Source: Caprella mutica
Lineage: Eukaryota > Arthropoda > Malacostraca > Amphipoda > Caprellidae
Direction: 5' to 3'
Length of the DNA: 64,000 nt
Assembly: GCA_947561585.1 (NCBI GenBank)
Contig: CANNZV010002309.1
Coordinates: forward strand, 62,001-126,000
This document shows positions 62,397 through 64,000 of the stretch, piece after piece; position 1 is the first letter of the stretch, and the number at the start of each line of letters is the position of its first letter. Under the pieces are notes generated by a model. It did not search any database. It had not been told where the DNA came from and was given only the letters and a program-made list of their open reading frames with translations. A program made the position numbers and the translations under genes.

Positions 62397-64000
62397 CTAC
62401 CTCTTTACAGTAGTTGTCGTAGTGTAGACATCTCTTTCGACATATCTTCCGGTAGGAGTATAATAGGATTCACGCTTAACCTGCTTCTTGACGGTAACGG
62501 TTTTCGCTGGACCAGAATTTCGATTGTAATTGTAAGTCGACATCTCTCCTTTATTATTGTAGCCTCCATTTGTATTATAGTAACCTGAAACCAAAGGAAT
62601 TTAATAAACAAAATGCTACTAAACTTCTTATAAATCTGGGAAATCGTGTTATTAGAAAATAGAAAATTTAGATATAATTTGAATATTAAACACTAATCTA
62701 TAAATGTGGTTGAAATTACTAAAGTAATAGTTCTATCTGACGGTGACGACCCGTTCGCCAAAAACATTTTCGCTGCACGACACTTTTGCCGAAAATTAAA
62801 AAAACACTTTACGTTATATATATAAAGAGATATTGTCCACCTAAGGTTAAGTTAGTGGTCCAGAGGTTTGGGACGGGGGGAGGGGAAGGGGCTCCCTCCC
62901 GTCAGGTTTGGGACGGGGGGAGGGGAAGGGGCTCCTTCCCGTCAGATTTGACAGTGACAAAGTGTATACTTTACTGTTTTTTACTGTAAAATAAGTATAC
63001 CTCATTTAGGTAGATAATTGACATTTTTTCGGCGAAAGTGTCGTGCGACAAATGTGTTTTGGTGACTCTTTTCTCTGATAGTACATCATCACAGTGACTC
63101 TTTTCTCTGATAGTACATCATCACAGTGACTCTTTTCTCTGATAGTACATCATCACAGTGACTCTTTTCTCTGATAGTACATCATCACAGTGACTCTTTT
63201 CTCTGATAGTACATCATCACAGTGACTCTTTTCTATGATAGTACATCATCACAGTGACTCTTTTCTCTGATAGTACATCATCACAGTGACTCTTTTCTCT
63301 GATAGTACATCATCACAGTGACTCTTTTCTCTGATAGTACATCATCACAGTGACTCTTTTCTCTGATAGTACATCATCACAGTGACTCTTTTCTCTGATA
63401 GTACATCATCACAGTGACTCTTTTCTCTGATAGTACATCATCACAGTGACTCTTTTCTCTGATAGTACATCATCACAGTGACTCTTTTCTCTGATAGTAC
63501 ATCATCACAGTGACTCTTTTCTCTGATAGTACATCATCACAGTGACTCTTTTCTCTGATAGTACATCATCACAGTGACTCTTTTCTCTGATAGTACATCA
63601 TCACAGTGACTCTTTTCTCTGATAGTACATCATCACAGTGACTCTTTTCTCTGATAGTACATCATCACAGTGACTCTTTTCTCTGATAGTACATCATCAC
63701 AGTGACTCTTTTCTCTGATAGTACATCATCACAGTGACTCTTTTCTCTGATAGTACATCATCACAGTGACTCTTTTCTCTGATAGTACATCATCACAGTG
63801 ACTCTTTTCTCTGATAGTAAATCATAACAGTGACTCTTTTCTCTGATAGTACATCATCACAGTGACTTTTTTCTCTGATAGTACATCATCACAGTGACTC
63901 TTTTCTCTGATAGTACATCATCACAGTGACTCTTTTCTCTGATAGTACATCATCACAGTGACTCTTTTCTCTGATAGTACATCATCACAGTGACTCTTTT
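62397..64000 (-). CDS. Paralogue of the small K/P-rich gene, last exon plus intron, 5' end outside window
   Basis: The visible exon is 62584-62397 (minus): acceptor TTTCAG, then 61 residues and TAG. It begins in phase 1, as does the last exon of the 43627-47420 gene. The protein starts YYNTNGGYNNKG, has a basic AKTVTVKKQVKRES stretch and ends YYTPTGRYVERDVYTTTTTV plus KR. The tail pattern (P-[ST]-G-R-x-V-E-[KR]-x-V) matches TYPSGRVVEKTVIV of the other gene. The KAKPAPV repeat is replaced by a Tyr/Asn/Gly-rich stretch. The adjoining intron is homologous to introns of the other gene (CACTAATCTATAAATGTGGT in both) and holds the same 32-bp minisatellite. Any micro-exon and the ATG exon would lie beyond 64000. 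Function unknown. Confidence 0.7.
62756..63062. mobile_element. About 310-bp element with CGCCAAAA...CACGACACTTT ends in the paralogue intron
   Basis: Left CGCCAAAAACATTTTCGCTG and CACGACACTTTTGCCGAAAA; right, inverted, CACCAAAACACATTTGTCGC and CACGACACTTTCGCCGAAAA. GGTGAC occurs at both edges. It sits exactly between the conserved intron sequence and the 32-bp array, a position uninterrupted in the other gene, which supports insertion. The centre carries the G-rich duplication listed separately. Confidence 0.65.
62864..62943 (+). repeat. Two 40-bp G-rich units with G-quadruplex potential
   Basis: Each unit contains TTTGGGACGGGGGGAGGGG and AAGGGGCTCC, that is four or more G-runs of three or longer, in an otherwise AT-rich window. 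Confidence 0.8.
63062..64000. repeat. 32-bp minisatellite, at least 29 copies, continues past window
   Basis: Same GTGACTCTTTTCTCTGATAG-based unit as 47124-47322, nearly homogeneous, reaching the window end. It lies in the intron of the paralogous gene. Confidence 0.97.

Overview
This is eukaryotic nuclear DNA, most likely from an arthropod and probably an insect. The DNA is very AT-rich, genes are split by GT-AG introns, and one gene is a carboxylesterase of the type common in insects. DNA transposons of several superfamilies and a decayed LINE are scattered through it. No bacterial operons, rRNA, tRNA or CRISPR array was seen. The species cannot be named from the sequence.

Genes. (1) Positions 1-4774 (+) hold the 3' two-thirds of a carboxylesterase: seven exons whose splice phases all agree, the acid and His of the catalytic triad, and a C-terminal KNEL that fits an ER-retrieval signal. 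(2) 43627-47420 (-) is a small unrecognised gene with three coding exons, one of only 27 nt, encoding a Lys/Pro/Ala-repeat protein of 97 residues. (3) 62397-64000 (-) is a paralogue of gene 2 that runs off the window. It shares gene 2's C-terminal motif, splice phase, intron sequence and a 32-bp intronic minisatellite. Its copy of that array is much longer.

Repeats dominate. About 20 separate minisatellite or satellite arrays (monomers 9 to 82 bp) cover roughly a third of the window. The largest is a 7.5-kb array of a 70-bp monomer (17484-25028). Others include a 1.69-kb tract with no T at all on the + strand (28794-30486) and a 2.36-kb 31-bp array inside a hAT-like element (35264-38326).

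Mobile elements. A degraded Tc1/mariner-type element with ~110-bp inverted ends lies in an esterase intron (366-1303). A hairpin MITE family recurs at about 14.95, 28.15, 34.57 and 40.39 kb. A LINE reverse-transcriptase relic (45.7-46.7 kb) and a GGGTGGGCC-ended element (44.56-45.57 kb) lie in an intron of gene 2. Several foldback-like elements have terminal inverted repeats that are themselves short tandem arrays. The best is 54165-56091, flanked by a perfect 9-bp target duplication. A different element of the same architecture (54485-54994, 8-bp target duplication) is nested inside it.

A 3.4-kb segment (48497-51853) has been duplicated in tandem (51854-54268), with its breakpoint inside the tandem-repeat inverted end of the 54-kb element. 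The long open frames over the arrays are artefacts of repeats lacking stop codons. The most unusual features are the uncharacterised gene pair and the recurring tandem-repeat-TIR elements with unrelated unit sequences.
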